From Legionella septentrionalis (lineage in GTDB: Bacteria > Pseudomonadota > Gammaproteobacteria > Legionellales > Legionellaceae), in contig NZ_RZGS01000026.1 in assembly GCF_003989745.1 (NCBI RefSeq), positions 1 through 35,123 of the forward strand: a stretch of 35,123 nucleotides of DNA. The letters run 5' to 3'. The translations under genes were made by a program, and so were the position numbers. Numbering within the stretch: position 1 is the stretch's first letter; each line of letters opens with the position of its first letter. Below the pieces are notes generated by a model. It saw nothing but the letters and a program-made list of their open reading frames with translations. It was not told the DNA's origin and did no database searches. This document shows, in pieces, positions 20,062 through 29,840 of this stretch.

Positions 20062-20089
20062 TTGATTTGCCATAACTATATGGTATTCT
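20062..20089 (+). promoter_or_regulatory. Possible sigma70 promoter for the small Cys-rich gene
   Basis: TTGATT (20062-20067) and TATTCT (20084-20089) are separated by 16 bases, with the gene start 28 bases further on. The match is moderate and was judged by eye only. Confidence 0.3.
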
Positions 20090-20117
20090 GATCGATATCT
20101 ATTTAATGGAACTGGTA

Positions 20118-20510
20118 ATGCATTCATTACGCTTAATTTTTGGGCTTTTTTTAATTGCTGCAGCCTTTGCTGTGCACGCGGTCAATATCTGTAAAACTCA
20201 ACCTTGCACCAATCCGTGTCCGCCACCAGTTGCGCAATACAGTGCTTGCCCGAGTTGCTGTGAAAATATGGGGGGTATTAATTATTGCGATTCATCCGCA
20301 GGACGTTTTGTTTGTAACAATGGATATTATTCGTCTTGCTATTGTAGTCGCCATGCCGTTATGGATTTGCAGAAAATTCAAGGGTGTTGTCTGTGGCAAG
20401 GCGGCGTCATGGCAATTGATCCTGCCAAAGGAACCGTCATTTGTAATAATGGCGGAATTTCAGAAGTATGCAGCCTGCAAACGACTATTGACCGCGTTTC
20501 GGTTTGGTAG
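20118..20510 (+). CDS. Small secreted cysteine-rich protein (unknown function)
   Basis: 130 residues from the ATG at 20118; an ATG four codons earlier (20106) lacks a Shine-Dalgarno sequence. The signal peptide reads MHSLRLIFGLFLIAAAFAVH, probably cut after HA. The mature part of about 110 residues has roughly 17 cysteines. It has a Pro/Cys-rich start (CTNPCPPP), then two units of the form G-G-x-x-x-CD-or-x, G-x-x-x-CNNG (GRFVCNNGYYSSCYCSRH and GTVICNNGGISEVC). It must be exported and is probably disulphide-rich. I do not recognise a named family; it is not similar in detail to the 4149-4739 protein. It stands alone between rmuC and potA. Confidence 0.75.
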   Translation: MHSLRLIFGLFLIAAAFAVHAVNICKTQPCTNPCPPPVAQYSACPSCCENMGGINYCDSSAGRFVCNNGYYSSCYCSRHAVMDLQKIQGCCLWQGGVMAIDPAKGTVICNNGGISEVCSLQTTIDRVSVW

Positions 20511-20641
20511 GGATTCGTTTTTGTGTTCCTGCTTGCTGTGTCGAGCCAAACAGCTTTGCTCAAGGCAAGCATGTCTTGCAAATCTCTATGGACAAATAAT
20601 ATGCCAGGCTTCATAATTCGACCTTTTTTAAATGCAAAGCC

Positions 20642-21736
20642 ATGCCTATTCCATTGATTGAAATCAAAGAGGTTTATAAATCATATGGAGCAGCCGTTAT
20701 CCTAAGCGATGTCTCCTTATCAGTGCACCCAGGGGAATTTCTGACGCTATTGGGTCCCTCAGGGTGCGGTAAAACCACGTTGCTTAGGATGATATCCGGT
20801 TTTGAACAACCTAGCTCCGGCAACATTTACATCAATGGCGAATGCGTCAATCATCTTCCGCCACAAAAACGGGATGTCCATACGGTTTTCCAAAGCTATG
20901 CTTTATTCCCGCATTTAAATGTTTTTGAAAATGTTGCTTTTGCCCTGCGCTGTAAGGGTATGGGTGAAACCGAAATCAAACACCGCGTCGCCGATGCGCT
21001 CAAGCTCGTGCGTCTGGAATCGTTTGCCCAGCGCTGGATAAGACAATTAAGCGGTGGACAACAACAGCGCGTCGCTATTGCACGTGCAATTATCAGCCGA
21101 CCCCAAGTTCTGCTTTTAGATGAGCCGCTAAGTTCATTGGATTATCGCCTGCGCAAGTCCATGCAATACGAATTAAAACAATTACAAAAAACATTAAACA
21201 TGACGTTCATTTTCGTCACCCACGATCAGGAAGAAGCGCTATCCATGTCGGATCGCATCGTCATTTTTAACCATGGGCACATAGAACAAATTGGCACGCC
21301 GCGACAAGTATATGAAACACCCATTAATTTACATGTGGCAAAATTCATTGGCGAGACAAACATTTTTGATATCAAAGTGCAAAGCGTCCACAATGATAGT
21401 TTGTATACGGAAATTGAATCCATCCGCTTGGAGTGTAAGAACACCGGGCGCTTTAAAATCGGTGAGAAGATCCATTTAATCATCCGCCCAGAAGATATCC
21501 GCGTATGGGGTGAAAACGAAATCACCCACACGGAAGGCATGTTGCCCGGCAAAATTGTAGATATTGTCTATAAAGGCTCTACCGTGGATTTAACGGTTAA
21601 ATTGCCTTCCGGCAAGCTTGTTAATGCTTCTGAGTTTTTTGATGAAGATGATGATAAGCTAGAATACGCTATCAACGAGGCTGTTTGGATACAATGGTAT
21701 CCAGGTTGGGAAGTGTTATTGCCTTATGAAAGCTAA
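20642..21736 (+). CDS. potA: Spermidine/putrescine ABC transporter ATP-binding protein
   Basis: 364 residues. The ATPase domain (about 1-235) shows Walker A GPSGCGKTT, a Q-loop, signature LSGGQQQRVAIARAI, Walker B VLLLDEPLSSLD and the switch histidine in FVTHDQEEALSMSDR. The C-terminal TOBE-type regulatory domain starts near residue 240 and carries LIIRPEDIRVWG. The protein energises polyamine import at the inner membrane with PotB and PotC. Its end overlaps the start of potB by 11 bases. The Shine-Dalgarno sequence before the ATG is weak. Confidence 0.94.
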   Translation: MPIPLIEIKEVYKSYGAAVILSDVSLSVHPGEFLTLLGPSGCGKTTLLRMISGFEQPSSGNIYINGECVNHLPPQKRDVHTVFQSYALFPHLNVFENVAFALRCKGMGETEIKHRVADALKLVRLESFAQRWIRQLSGGQQQRVAIARAIISRPQVLLLDEPLSSLDYRLRKSMQYELKQLQKTLNMTFIFVTHDQEEALSMSDRIVIFNHGHIEQIGTPRQVYETPINLHVAKFIGETNIFDIKVQSVHNDSLYTEIESIRLECKNTGRFKIGEKIHLIIRPEDIRVWGENEITHTEGMLPGKIVDIVYKGSTVDLTVKLPSGKLVNASEFFDEDDDKLEYAINEAVWIQWYPGWEVLLPYES

Positions 21737-22550
21737 GCCATTTTCCATTTATTTTTTATTTTTATGGCTCATCCTGTTTGGTTTTTTGCCATTAACCTTG
21801 ATTTTATTAACCAGCTTTTTATCAAAAGATAGCACGCATCTGGTTACATTCCCGGTTACCTTGCATAATTACAGCGAATTGACGTCGCCATTTTTCCTTA
21901 AAGTTTTTTTACGTTCTTTTATTATTGCGGCATTTACAACACTAAGCTGTCTGTTGCTGGCTTATCCTTTTAGTTATTTATTGGTTAAATCAAGACAACA
22001 ATCGCTGTTGCTGCTGCTCATCATTATCCCTTTTTGGACGAGTTCGCTAGTGCGTACCTATTCCTTAATTGCAATATTAAAATTTAAAGGAATTTTAAAT
22101 TTAGTGTTATTAAAATTGCATCTTATCGAACAGCCTCTTTCCTTACTTTATACAAATTTTGCCGTCATTAGCGGCTTAGTCTATAACTTGTTTCCATTTA
22201 TGGTATTGCCTATCTTTACAAACATGGAGCGCTTTGATTTCAGATTAATAGAAGCAGCCAAAGATTTGGGAGCAAACAAATGGCAAATTTTCTTTCGTGT
22301 CTTTTTACCCAATACCTTAGGTGGAATTATTTCAGGGTGCTTGCTGGTGTTTTTGCCGGCCATGACTTTGTTTTATATTCCTAATATTTTAGGGGGCGCC
22401 CGTTCCATCCTGCTGGGTAATATGATTCAAAACCAATTTCTAGTATTGGAAAATTGGCCACAAGGAGCTGCCACAAGTACCATTTTAACCACTTTACTGC
22501 TGCTGTTATTGTTTTTCTATCGTCGTCATGGCAAGGAGATCATCCATTGA
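21726..22550 (+). CDS. potB: Spermidine/putrescine ABC transporter permease
   Basis: 274 residues with about six transmembrane helices, the usual size for PotB. The EAA loop reads LIEAAKDLGANKWQIFFRVF, the ATPase contact of this family. It begins inside the end of potA (11-base overlap) and its stop overlaps the potC start (TTGA), so production is translationally coupled. It forms the channel with PotC. Confidence 0.93.
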   Translation: MKAKPFSIYFLFLWLILFGFLPLTLILLTSFLSKDSTHLVTFPVTLHNYSELTSPFFLKVFLRSFIIAAFTTLSCLLLAYPFSYLLVKSRQQSLLLLLIIIPFWTSSLVRTYSLIAILKFKGILNLVLLKLHLIEQPLSLLYTNFAVISGLVYNLFPFMVLPIFTNMERFDFRLIEAAKDLGANKWQIFFRVFLPNTLGGIISGCLLVFLPAMTLFYIPNILGGARSILLGNMIQNQFLVLENWPQGAATSTILTTLLLLLLFFYRRHGKEIIH

Positions 22551-23314
22551 AATCCTTCGTGCAAAAAACCTATCTCGCTTTAATTTATATTTTATTGTAC
22601 TTTCCAATTTTGGTGCTTATTCTTTATTCCGTGAATAAAGCAAAGTTTTCCCTGCAATGGCATGGATTTTCAACGCGATGGTACGTAGAGCTTTTTCATG
22701 ATCGCGAGCTATGGTTAGCATTCCTGCACTCAGTAATATTAGGGCTAAGCGCGGCAATAGTAGCTACCGTTACAGGTTTGTTGGCATGTACTTATTTATT
22801 TTTACACCGAACTCAGTACCGCATTACTTTATTTAGCCTGCTTATTTTACTGGTTGTAATACCGGATTTGGTATTGGGTGTGGCTCTTTTGACTTTCTTC
22901 AACATCACGGCAATTCCTTTAGGTTTCTTTAGTCTGTTGATTGCTCATATTACCTTTTGTATTCCTTTTGTGGTGCTTACCATAAATAGCCGTATCCATA
23001 CACTGGATGCAAATATTTATTTCTGCGCCTTGGATTTAGGGGCTACGCGCTTTACTGCATTGACTAAAATTCTATTGCCGTTATTATGGCCGGCTGTATT
23101 AAGCGCTTTTTTATTGTGTTTTACCTTGTCTTTTGATGACGTAATCATCAGCTATTTCGTAGCCGGACCTGATTTTAATATTTTGCCTCTTACTATTTAT
23201 TCCCTGGTGCGTGCAGGCGTGACACCGGAATTAAATGCTTTATGCACCATTACTTTTTTTATCTCGATGATTCTTGTGGTAATTGCTCACCGTTTGGCAC
23301 GGAAAACAACATGA
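22547..23314 (+). CDS. potC: Spermidine/putrescine ABC transporter permease
   Basis: 255 residues from a TTG at 22547. This start is preferred to the upstream ATG at 22454 because AAGGAG lies eight bases before it, it overlaps the potB stop as TTGA, and the protein then begins like PotC (KSFVQKTYLALIYILLYFP). The EAA loop reads FCALDLGATRFTALTKILL, and LSFDDVIISYFVAGP is a PotC hallmark. About six transmembrane helices are visible. Its stop overlaps the potD start as ATGA. The non-ATG start may temper its level relative to potB. Confidence 0.9.
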   Translation: MKSFVQKTYLALIYILLYFPILVLILYSVNKAKFSLQWHGFSTRWYVELFHDRELWLAFLHSVILGLSAAIVATVTGLLACTYLFLHRTQYRITLFSLLILLVVIPDLVLGVALLTFFNITAIPLGFFSLLIAHITFCIPFVVLTINSRIHTLDANIYFCALDLGATRFTALTKILLPLLWPAVLSAFLLCFTLSFDDVIISYFVAGPDFNILPLTIYSLVRAGVTPELNALCTITFFISMILVVIAHRLARKTT

Positions 23315-24333
23315 AACAGTTTTTCTTTTTCTTATTTTTTATCCCCACAGCACTGTTTGGACAAAAAACTGTAAATGTTTATGTTTGGGGAGGAGAAATA
23401 CCTAAACAAGTCGTTCGTGAATTTGAACTTGAAACCGGCATTAAAGTAAATTTTTCGACTTATGACAGTAATGAGACAATGTATGCCAAACTAAAAGCCA
23501 GCAGAAACAATGTCTACGACGTGATTTTGCCTTCTGGCTACTATGTTGAGCGCATGAAAAAACTGGGGATGCTTACTAAGCTGAATCATGCCAACATTCC
23601 AAATCTTATAAATTTGGAACCCATGTTTGTCGACAGTGACTTTGATCCCAAAAACCAATACAGCATTCCCTTAACCTGGGGAGCTACTGGCATTTTTTAT
23701 AATAAAAACTGGATAAAAAAAGCTCCGAAACGCTGGGGCGAATTCTGGGAAAAACAGTTTAAACGCCAGTTATTGTTGCTGGACGATGCCCGTGAAGTAT
23801 TTTCCATTGCCTTGATGAGCCTAGGGTATTCACCCAACGATCATGATGCAGAACACATCAAAGCCGCGTATGAAAAATTGTTGCAACTTATTCCCAATAT
23901 TAAATTGTTTGCCAGCGAAAGCATACAAGCCATTATGATTGATGAAGATGCAAATGCAGGCAGTGTGTGGAACGGCGATGCATTCAAGGCTCGATTGGAA
24001 AACAACCAAATCGAGTTTGTATATCCTGAAGATGGATTTGTGATCTGGTCCGATTGCCTCGCCATTCCGCGTAATCCTCCTCATGCAGAGGAAGCTTATC
24101 AATTTATTAATTTCCTACTAAAACCTGAAATAGCAAAGCAAATCGCATTATTGGAAGGCCATGCTATTACCAATGCCCAAGGCAAAGCATTACTGCCTGA
24201 AACGATCCGTAACAATCCACTGACTTATCCCTCGCAAAAAACTCTCGAACGTGGTTATTTTCAACGCGATGTCGGCGATGACACGGTCACCCTTTACAAC
24301 CAATACTGGGAACAATTAAAACTTGCCTTTTAA
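23311..24333 (+). CDS. potD: Spermidine/putrescine-binding periplasmic protein
   Basis: 340 residues. The ATG at 23311 overlaps the potC stop. A signal peptide (MKQFFFFLFFIPTALFG) is followed by VNVYVWGGEIPKQVVREFE, the usual start of mature PotD/PotF-type proteins. Characteristic segments are YDVILPSGYYVERM, SIPLTWGATGIFYN and EAYQFINFLLKPEIAKQI, near positions that line the polyamine pocket in family structures. It is the last gene of potABCD. No strong terminator is visible after it. Confidence 0.93.
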   Translation: MKQFFFFLFFIPTALFGQKTVNVYVWGGEIPKQVVREFELETGIKVNFSTYDSNETMYAKLKASRNNVYDVILPSGYYVERMKKLGMLTKLNHANIPNLINLEPMFVDSDFDPKNQYSIPLTWGATGIFYNKNWIKKAPKRWGEFWEKQFKRQLLLLDDAREVFSIALMSLGYSPNDHDAEHIKAAYEKLLQLIPNIKLFASESIQAIMIDEDANAGSVWNGDAFKARLENNQIEFVYPEDGFVIWSDCLAIPRNPPHAEEAYQFINFLLKPEIAKQIALLEGHAITNAQGKALLPETIRNNPLTYPSQKTLERGYFQRDVGDDTVTLYNQYWEQLKLAF

Positions 24334-24441
24334 ATCCCGTCCAGTGATAACATTATCCTGGTAGATCCTGATAAGCCATTACTGATTAATCCGGATTGTA
24401 AACCGGAAGTGCAAGGCGCTATAGAAAGCTTCCCAAAATGA
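24334..24441 (+). other. Short open stretch in frame with potD after its stop
   Basis: Directly after the potD TAA the same frame stays open for 35 codons (containing ILVDPDKPLLINPDCKPEVQ) before a TGA at 24439. It looks protein-like, but PotD proteins normally end where the TAA stands, and no start codon is evident. It may be a remnant of a degraded gene, perhaps the N-terminal part of the hydrolase pseudogene that follows. Confidence 0.25.
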
Positions 24442-25007
24442 AGGGCTTTAGGATGCGGATTATTCATTCGAAAATAGCGAAAATTGAGGCTGTAATGATC
24501 AATATTGCTCTTAAACATGATCTGAGTACGGATTCACCTTTACCCCGCACTGGTAATTTATACCAATGTAGAAAACCATTATGGAACAGAGGTGTTTTAA
24601 ATATCCTGTTTGTAGAAAATGCGTTGACCTTTCAGTACCCATTTATAAATTTCAATAAAGTTATTTTGGTTGGGCATTCAAATGGAGGCGATATTTTTTT
24701 GCTATTTGCTAAACAATATCCTTATTTAGTTCAATCTGTAATCTCACTTGATAGTTTGCGTATGCCTTTTCCCCGGAACAGTAAATTCCCAATACTATCT
24801 ATTCGAGGGAATGATACCAACGCAGATCCCGATGTTTTGCCGGATCAAAGAGATTGTGGAGGATTAAATATGACTATTGTAAAACTTAATGAAGCAAAAC
24901 ATATTGAACTATGCGATAGGGGCAACAAAACCATTCAAAATCAAATAAATTTAGTCATTGGTAGTTTCTTAAATAAGATAACAAGCCTCAATAATTTTTA
25001 TCATTAG
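24438..25007 (+). pseudogene. Alpha/beta-hydrolase pseudogene
   Basis: The C-terminal half is well preserved: VILVGHSNGGDIFLLFAKQY has the GxSxG nucleophile elbow, PILSIRGNDTNADPD has the acid region, and LNEAKHIELC has the catalytic histidine. The N-terminal half is broken. The family beta-strand and oxyanion region (PALVIYTNVENHYGTEVF, 24551 onward) lies in another frame that soon hits a stop, while the open frame through 24438 contains unrelated residues. At least two frame changes are needed to rebuild the gene. It was probably a small esterase or lipase and now looks non-functional. Confidence 0.65.
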
Positions 25008-25375
25008 ATCTACATACTCAAGCATTCCTGAGATTCCACCCCCAATTAAGTATTTCAGGATATTGTTATAACTTAACTGAATATTCATAAATGTAATTTT
25101 AAAGAGATTCATGCAATTTGCAGTTTTAAGCGAGATAAAGCGGCATGTTGCTGTAATCTTACTTCCGCTGAAAAATGGTAATTTTTACTTACTTGTTAAG
25201 CGCGCAGCAATAGTTTTCCATTGGTTATGGTTCGATTTAACCAGCTTACCTTGCAATACTCTTGACGGAATTTGCCGCGTTTAATGCAACTGTAGCCAAC
25301 TTGCTCGCGCCTGCTTTATCAGCTCTGCTTGGCTAGCCACAGTGACGCGTCAGGAGCCCGCGATGAGGGTTCATT
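25008..25375. other. Gene-poor stretch with coding remnants
   Basis: No intact gene is recognised. A 57-codon + frame at 25111-25284 (MQFAVLSEIKRHVAVILLPL, preceded by AAAGAG) and a second open stretch in another frame at about 25255-25335 (LLTEFAAFNATVANLLAPAL, then a stop) look protein-like but match no family I know. They may be parts of one degraded gene. A 10-bp palindrome TGGCTAGCCA sits at 25330-25339. No clear terminator is visible for the convergent waaL-like gene that ends at 25376. Confidence 0.4.
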
Positions 25376-26617
25376 TTAGTTCCTAGCAACTTCTTCCACA
25401 TTAAATTCAAAGGAATTAACGGGTTCGGGCCGAATAGATTCCCCCAAACACAAAGCCATAAATAAAATAAAGAAATAGCCCGTACCTGAATAAAACAATA
25501 AAGAATCCGACAAATTTCCAGCCATGAATGGCAGCAATACTGCGATGGCAATTACCCCCATCGTTTTCAGTCTGAAAGCACTAAAAAAAAGGCTGCCAAA
25601 AAAGAAACCGAGCAAAACCAAGCCCGCAATGCCAAATTCCGAGGCTATCAACCAATACTGGCTGTGAGGTTCCAATAATTTTCTATCCCATGAAGGAACT
25701 GGTTTTTCTTTTGCAAATGAATAAGTAAATCCCCCCGTTCCATTCCCAAACCAGGGACGCCGTGAAAACAATTCTCTGGCAAATTCATGAAATTGCAGGC
25801 GATAACCAATGGATGTGTCCTTATTATCTTGTTGGTAATGCTGCCAATCCGCTGCAACTTGCGCCACACGCGCATGAAGATCTGCATTTTCATAATAAAG
25901 CATGGTTAGTGCAGCAAAACCTAATATCCCGGCTAATATAGCCTGACGCCACGATAAAATTTGCAAAATTAAAAGCATCATCAGTAAAGCATAGATGACA
26001 TAGCCAGTACGTCCGGTATTTACAAACCATATTTGATAACTGAAAAACAAACATAAAACAGCATATAAAGCACGGTGTTTCCCGCGTGCCCGGACAAATA
26101 ATAAAGCAGATAGATAGCTGGCAAATGCCATCATGTAGCCGGTCATAATATGATTGCGGAATACATGTCCAGGATCGTCCCCATGATACTTAACAAAACC
26201 TGCAAGTTTTAGGATGGAAAGTGTACAAGTGATGGTCATGGCTAATAAAAAAGCATGAATGGCTAAACTACGGGTGCGTTTATTTTGAAATCCGACTGCT
26301 AAAATGGGCAAATACAATAACTTGCTATATTTCTCAATGACAAGCATTTGATCATGATGCGAGGCACGGCTCCAAAAACATGCAACGAATGCAACAAAAA
26401 ATAAACTTAAAGCCGCCTTACACCAGGGCTTGTTAAGAGTATTTAATAAATCTTGCCTATAAACAGGGGAAAAAACGATTGAAGATACGGATAAAAATAA
26501 AAATACACTTTTAGCGGTAGAACTGATTGGAATGGCAAACACGGTTAAAGCTAAAAAAAATGGCAACATGGATTGAGCCGTCAACTGCCCACGTGTAATA
26601 GTAATCCCTGGCATCAT
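25376..26617 (-). CDS. O-antigen ligase / Wzy-type polysaccharide polymerase family protein
   Basis: 413 residues with about ten to twelve hydrophobic helices and a large hydrophilic loop in the second half. The loop carries SRRPWFGNGTGGFTYSF and LLEPHSQYWLIASEFG, the Wzy_C/WaaL pattern. The histidine in EPHSQY corresponds to the catalytic or binding histidine of O-antigen ligases. The protein should act at the periplasmic face of the inner membrane, moving lipid-linked glycan onto lipid A-core or polymerising it. The ATG overlaps the stop of the glycosyltransferase gene, with AAGGA upstream. Ligase and polymerase cannot be separated from sequence alone, though the glycosyltransferase neighbour favours an LPS role. 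Confidence 0.82.
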   Translation of the reverse strand: MMPGITITRGQLTAQSMLPFFLALTVFAIPISSTAKSVFLFLSVSSIVFSPVYRQDLLNTLNKPWCKAALSLFFVAFVACFWSRASHHDQMLVIEKYSKLLYLPILAVGFQNKRTRSLAIHAFLLAMTITCTLSILKLAGFVKYHGDDPGHVFRNHIMTGYMMAFASYLSALLFVRARGKHRALYAVLCLFFSYQIWFVNTGRTGYVIYALLMMLLILQILSWRQAILAGILGFAALTMLYYENADLHARVAQVAADWQHYQQDNKDTSIGYRLQFHEFARELFSRRPWFGNGTGGFTYSFAKEKPVPSWDRKLLEPHSQYWLIASEFGIAGLVLLGFFFGSLFFSAFRLKTMGVIAIAVLLPFMAGNLSDSLLFYSGTGYFFILFMALCLGESIRPEPVNSFEFNVEEVARN

Positions 26618-27387
26618 GCGCTGTCCTTAATTGATGGTAGTTCGTTAAGTGTAGAATCTGGATATAATTGTTTTAAGCCGCGGTAATAGGTTCCTTGTGC
26701 ATTCAAAAGTGCAAATATGAACCCTTCCTTTCCATCCATAAAGCCGCGTTGCAGAATATAACAGCGAAAGAACATCCACCCCGTTCCTAATAACGTTTTT
26801 AAAAAGGTAGCATGTTTTTTCTCTTGTAACCGTATTTTAGCGCTGTAAGATGAATATCGGTTCAATTTATAAAGGGCATGACTTACATCCCGATAAGAGT
26901 GATGCCTGAGTGGTGTATGGATTTTCTCGATCCTGGCGCCTGCGGGTAAAATTACTTTTTCATGAACAATGTCATTACTGTAATAAGCTCCTTGCCGTTT
27001 GAACAAGCGTACGTGCCGCTTGGGGCTTGAAGAATAGCGCAAAGGTTTATCGTAGAAATACATGCGGATGGGAACTCGGTACGCATCAGCCTTGTTGCCA
27101 GCAATAGCAGCCACAATTTCTTGCTTCAGCACCGCATCTACGGATTCATCCGCATCCAAATTTAATACCCAGTCACCTGAAGCCGCAGCCAGTGCCCTTT
27201 GTTTCTGCACCCCATATCCTTGCCAGTCAGTTTGATAAACTTTCTCAGTATATTCTTTGGCAATTTCTACAGTTTGGTCCGTGCTTCCTGAATCCAATAC
27301 AATAATTTCATCAGCCCATGCAATGGATTCAAGGCAACGTCGAATATTAATTTCTTCATTTTTAGCAATAATAACAACACTAAGCAT
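26614..27387 (-). CDS. Family 2 glycosyltransferase (WaaE/KdtX-like)
   Basis: 257 residues. It starts MLSVVIIAKNEEINIRRCLE, then IIVLDSGSTDQTVEIA and WVLNLDADES. The last has the D-x-D nucleotide-sugar and metal site of GT-A family 2 enzymes. SPKRHVRLFKRQGAYYSNDI and the basic C-terminal half fit the lipopolysaccharide core beta-1,4-glucosyltransferase group (WaaE/KdtX). It acts on the cytoplasmic side of the inner membrane. It overlaps the ligase-like gene by four bases, so both probably work in LPS or surface glycan assembly. The sugar and acceptor cannot be told. Confidence 0.87.
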   Translation of the reverse strand: MLSVVIIAKNEEINIRRCLESIAWADEIIVLDSGSTDQTVEIAKEYTEKVYQTDWQGYGVQKQRALAAASGDWVLNLDADESVDAVLKQEIVAAIAGNKADAYRVPIRMYFYDKPLRYSSSPKRHVRLFKRQGAYYSNDIVHEKVILPAGARIEKIHTPLRHHSYRDVSHALYKLNRYSSYSAKIRLQEKKHATFLKTLLGTGWMFFRCYILQRGFMDGKEGFIFALLNAQGTYYRGLKQLYPDSTLNELPSIKDSA

Positions 27388-27467
27388 GCAGGGTGTTTTG
27401 AAATTAAAAGTTTTGCTGGCATTTTACCCTAAACATGAAAGAAATGGTAAGTGCTGTTGAGAAAAGA

Positions 27468-27503
27468 TTAAGCCCGGTTCGCTGCTGCACCAACCGGGCT
27501 TAA
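27468..27503 (-). terminator. Rho-independent terminator of clpA
   Basis: A perfect 12-bp stem (TTAAGCCCGGTT with AACCGGGCTTAA) encloses a 12-base loop. Read on the minus strand, it is followed by a T-rich TCTTTTC. It lies 40 bases beyond the clpA stop and ahead of the glycosyltransferase gene, so it separates the clp and glycan units. Confidence 0.85.
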
Positions 27504-27542
27504 TAAAGCTTGGGATTAAAAACCAAACAAATTTTTACCGTG

Positions 27543-29810
27543 TTAACAAACCCCTTCGCGATAATCGTGATTATCAAAATGAAGCTTGTCATCTTTCATC
27601 TTTAAAGTTACATGGCCGCCATTGGCTAATTTACCGAACAAAAGCTCTTCAGCCAGAGGCTTCTTGATGTGATCCTGGATTAAACGCGCCATCGGGCGAG
27701 CTCCCATGGTTTTGTTATAACCATGTTCAATTAACCATTCACGAGCTGATTTTTCTACGGTAAACGTAACACCTTTACTACTCAATTGCTCTTCAAGCTC
27801 CATAATGAATTTGTCAACCACCAAGCCAATTGTTTCAACGTTAAGAGCTGTAAAATTGATGATTGCATCAAGTCGGTTTCTAAATTCCGGACTAAATTGC
27901 CGCTTGATGGCTTCCAAACCATCGTTGCTATTGTCTTGCAAGGAAAAGCCTATGGAATTGCGGCTGATTTCACTAGCACCGGCGTTGCTGGTCATTACTA
28001 AAATTACATGACGGAAATCGGCTTGGCGCCCATTCGTATCAGTCAAGGTGCCATGATCCATAATTTGCAGCAATAAATTAAACACATCGGGGTGTGCTTT
28101 TTCAATTTCATCCAATAACACGACAGAATGTGGATTTTTCGTCACAGCTTCGGTCAATAACCCGCCCTGATCATAGCCTACATATCCCGGAGGTGCACCA
28201 ATCAAGCGTGATACCGTATGTTTTTCCATATACTCGGACATGTCAAAACGTAAAAGCTCGATGCCCAATACATTAGCAAGTTGGCGTGTGACTTCTGTTT
28301 TACCGACCCCGGTAGGCCCTGCAAATAGGAAACACCCTACTGGTTTTTCCGGGTCGCGCAACCCTGAGCGCGATAATTTGATGGCAGACGCCAAAGCGGT
28401 AATGGCATCGTCTTGACCGTAAACCAGCAATTTAAGATCACGTTCCAAGTTACGCAACGTATCCTTATCACGGGCTGAAACTTTTTTAAGCGGTATTCTG
28501 GCTATTTTAGCCACTACATTTTCAATCTCAGTAACACTAATGATTTTTTTACGTTTTGATGGTGGCATGAGATTCTGATAGGCACCCGCTTCATCAACCA
28601 CATCAATTGCTTTATCCGGCAAGAAACGCTCATTAATATATTTAGCCGACAATTCCGCAGCGGCCCTTAAGGATGGGACAGAAAATTTAACGCCATGGTG
28701 AGCTTCCAGGCGCCCCTTTAATCCTTTTAAAATTTCAAATGTTTCTTCAATGCTTGGCTCGGTGATATCCACTTTTTGGAAGCGGCGGGCCAGAGCTCTG
28801 TCTTTTTCAAAGATGCCGCGGTATTCTTGGTAAGTGGTTGAACCAATGCATTTTAACTCGCCGTTTGCCAGCAAGGGTTTGATTAAATTGGACGCATCCA
28901 TTACTCCGCCAGAGGCAGCGCCGGCACCGATGATCGTATGAATTTCATCAATAAACAAAATACCACCATCTTGATCGCCCAATTGTTTTAACACAGCTTT
29001 CAGCCGTTTCTCAAAATCCCCACGATATTTGGTACCGGCCAACAGAGCTCCCAAATCCAGAGAATAAACTACGCAGTTTTTGATTGCTTCAGGGACTTCA
29101 CCATCGACAATGCGCCGTGCCAACCCCTCGGCGATGGCAGTTTTCCCAACACCCGCCTCGCCCACCAGCAATGGGTTATTTTTACGGCGACGGCAAAGCA
29201 CCTGTACCGTGCGCTGAATTTCTTCGTGGCGCCCAATAAGAGGATCAATTTTCCCCATTTTTGCGCGCTTGTTTAAATTCATACAATAGCTTTCCAAAGG
29301 CGATTCATTGCCTTCAGCAGACATCATTTCTTCATCCATGGCAGAATTCATGCCGTCATGCATGTCGTTATTTTGATATTTGGAGACGCCGTGCGAAATA
29401 TAATTGATAACATCCAGGCGCGTAATGTTTTCACGCCGTAAAAAATAAACAGCCTGGCTTTCCTGCTCGCTGAAAATAGCTGCAAGCACATTCGCCCCGC
29501 TTACTTCGGTCTTACCCGCTGATTGGACGTGAAACACAGCACGTTGTAAAACGCGCTGAAAACCAAGTGTCGGTTGGGTTTCGCGATCCACTTCATCCTC
29601 TGGGATCCTTGGTGTGGTTTCGTCAATGAATTCGATTAAATCACGACGCAGCGCTTCAATGTTGGCATCACAAGCTTGCAATACATTCCCTGCAGCAGGA
29701 TTATCAAGCAGCGACAACAGTAAGTGCTCAACCGTCATAAATTCATGACGTTTTTCTTTTGCTTCTTTAAAAGCTAGATTAAGGGTGAATTCAAGCTCTT
29801 TATTTAACAT
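27543..29810 (-). CDS. clpA: ATP-dependent Clp protease ATP-binding subunit ClpA
   Basis: 755 residues from the ATG at 29810, which has AGGAGG at ideal spacing; the frame is open a little further upstream. It is an AAA+ unfoldase that feeds substrates to ClpP. The N-domain ([20 protein letters not shown]) is the docking site for ClpS. D1 has [15 protein letters not shown] and [19 protein letters not shown]2 has [15 protein letters not shown] and [15 protein letters not shown]. The ClpP-binding loop is [11 protein letters not shown], with IGF in place of the IGL of E. coli ClpA. It lies 30 bases downstream of clpS, and the two are coupled in function. Confidence 0.97.
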   Translation of the reverse strand: MLNKELEFTLNLAFKEAKEKRHEFMTVEHLLLSLLDNPAAGNVLQACDANIEALRRDLIEFIDETTPRIPEDEVDRETQPTLGFQRVLQRAVFHVQSAGKTEVSGANVLAAIFSEQESQAVYFLRRENITRLDVINYISHGVSKYQNNDMHDGMNSAMDEEMMSAEGNESPLESYCMNLNKRAKMGKIDPLIGRHEEIQRTVQVLCRRRKNNPLLVGEAGVGKTAIAEGLARRIVDGEVPEAIKNCVVYSLDLGALLAGTKYRGDFEKRLKAVLKQLGDQDGGILFIDEIHTIIGAGAASGGVMDASNLIKPLLANGELKCIGSTTYQEYRGIFEKDRALARRFQKVDITEPSIEETFEILKGLKGRLEAHHGVKFSVPSLRAAAELSAKYINERFLPDKAIDVVDEAGAYQNLMPPSKRKKIISVTEIENVVAKIARIPLKKVSARDKDTLRNLERDLKLLVYGQDDAITALASAIKLSRSGLRDPEKPVGCFLFAGPTGVGKTEVTRQLANVLGIELLRFDMSEYMEKHTVSRLIGAPPGYVGYDQGGLLTEAVTKNPHSVVLLDEIEKAHPDVFNLLLQIMDHGTLTDTNGRQADFRHVILVMTSNAGASEISRNSIGFSLQDNSNDGLEAIKRQFSPEFRNRLDAIINFTALNVETIGLVVDKFIMELEEQLSSKGVTFTVEKSAREWLIEHGYNKTMGARPMARLIQDHIKKPLAEELLFGKLANGGHVTLKMKDDKLHFDNHDYREGVC

Positions 29811-29840
29811 ATCGCTGCTCCTCCTATCCAGCACTGCTAC

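Noticed and set aside
20530-20590. Inverted repeat (TGCTTGC with GCAAGCA) between the Cys-rich gene and potA as a terminator
   Set aside because: The stem is short, the loop is long, and no T-run follows, so I could not support it.
20155-20616. 153-codon + frame overlapping the small Cys-rich gene
   Set aside because: It is in another frame of a gene with a clear signal peptide and cysteine pattern; its own translation shows no domain or ribosome binding site.
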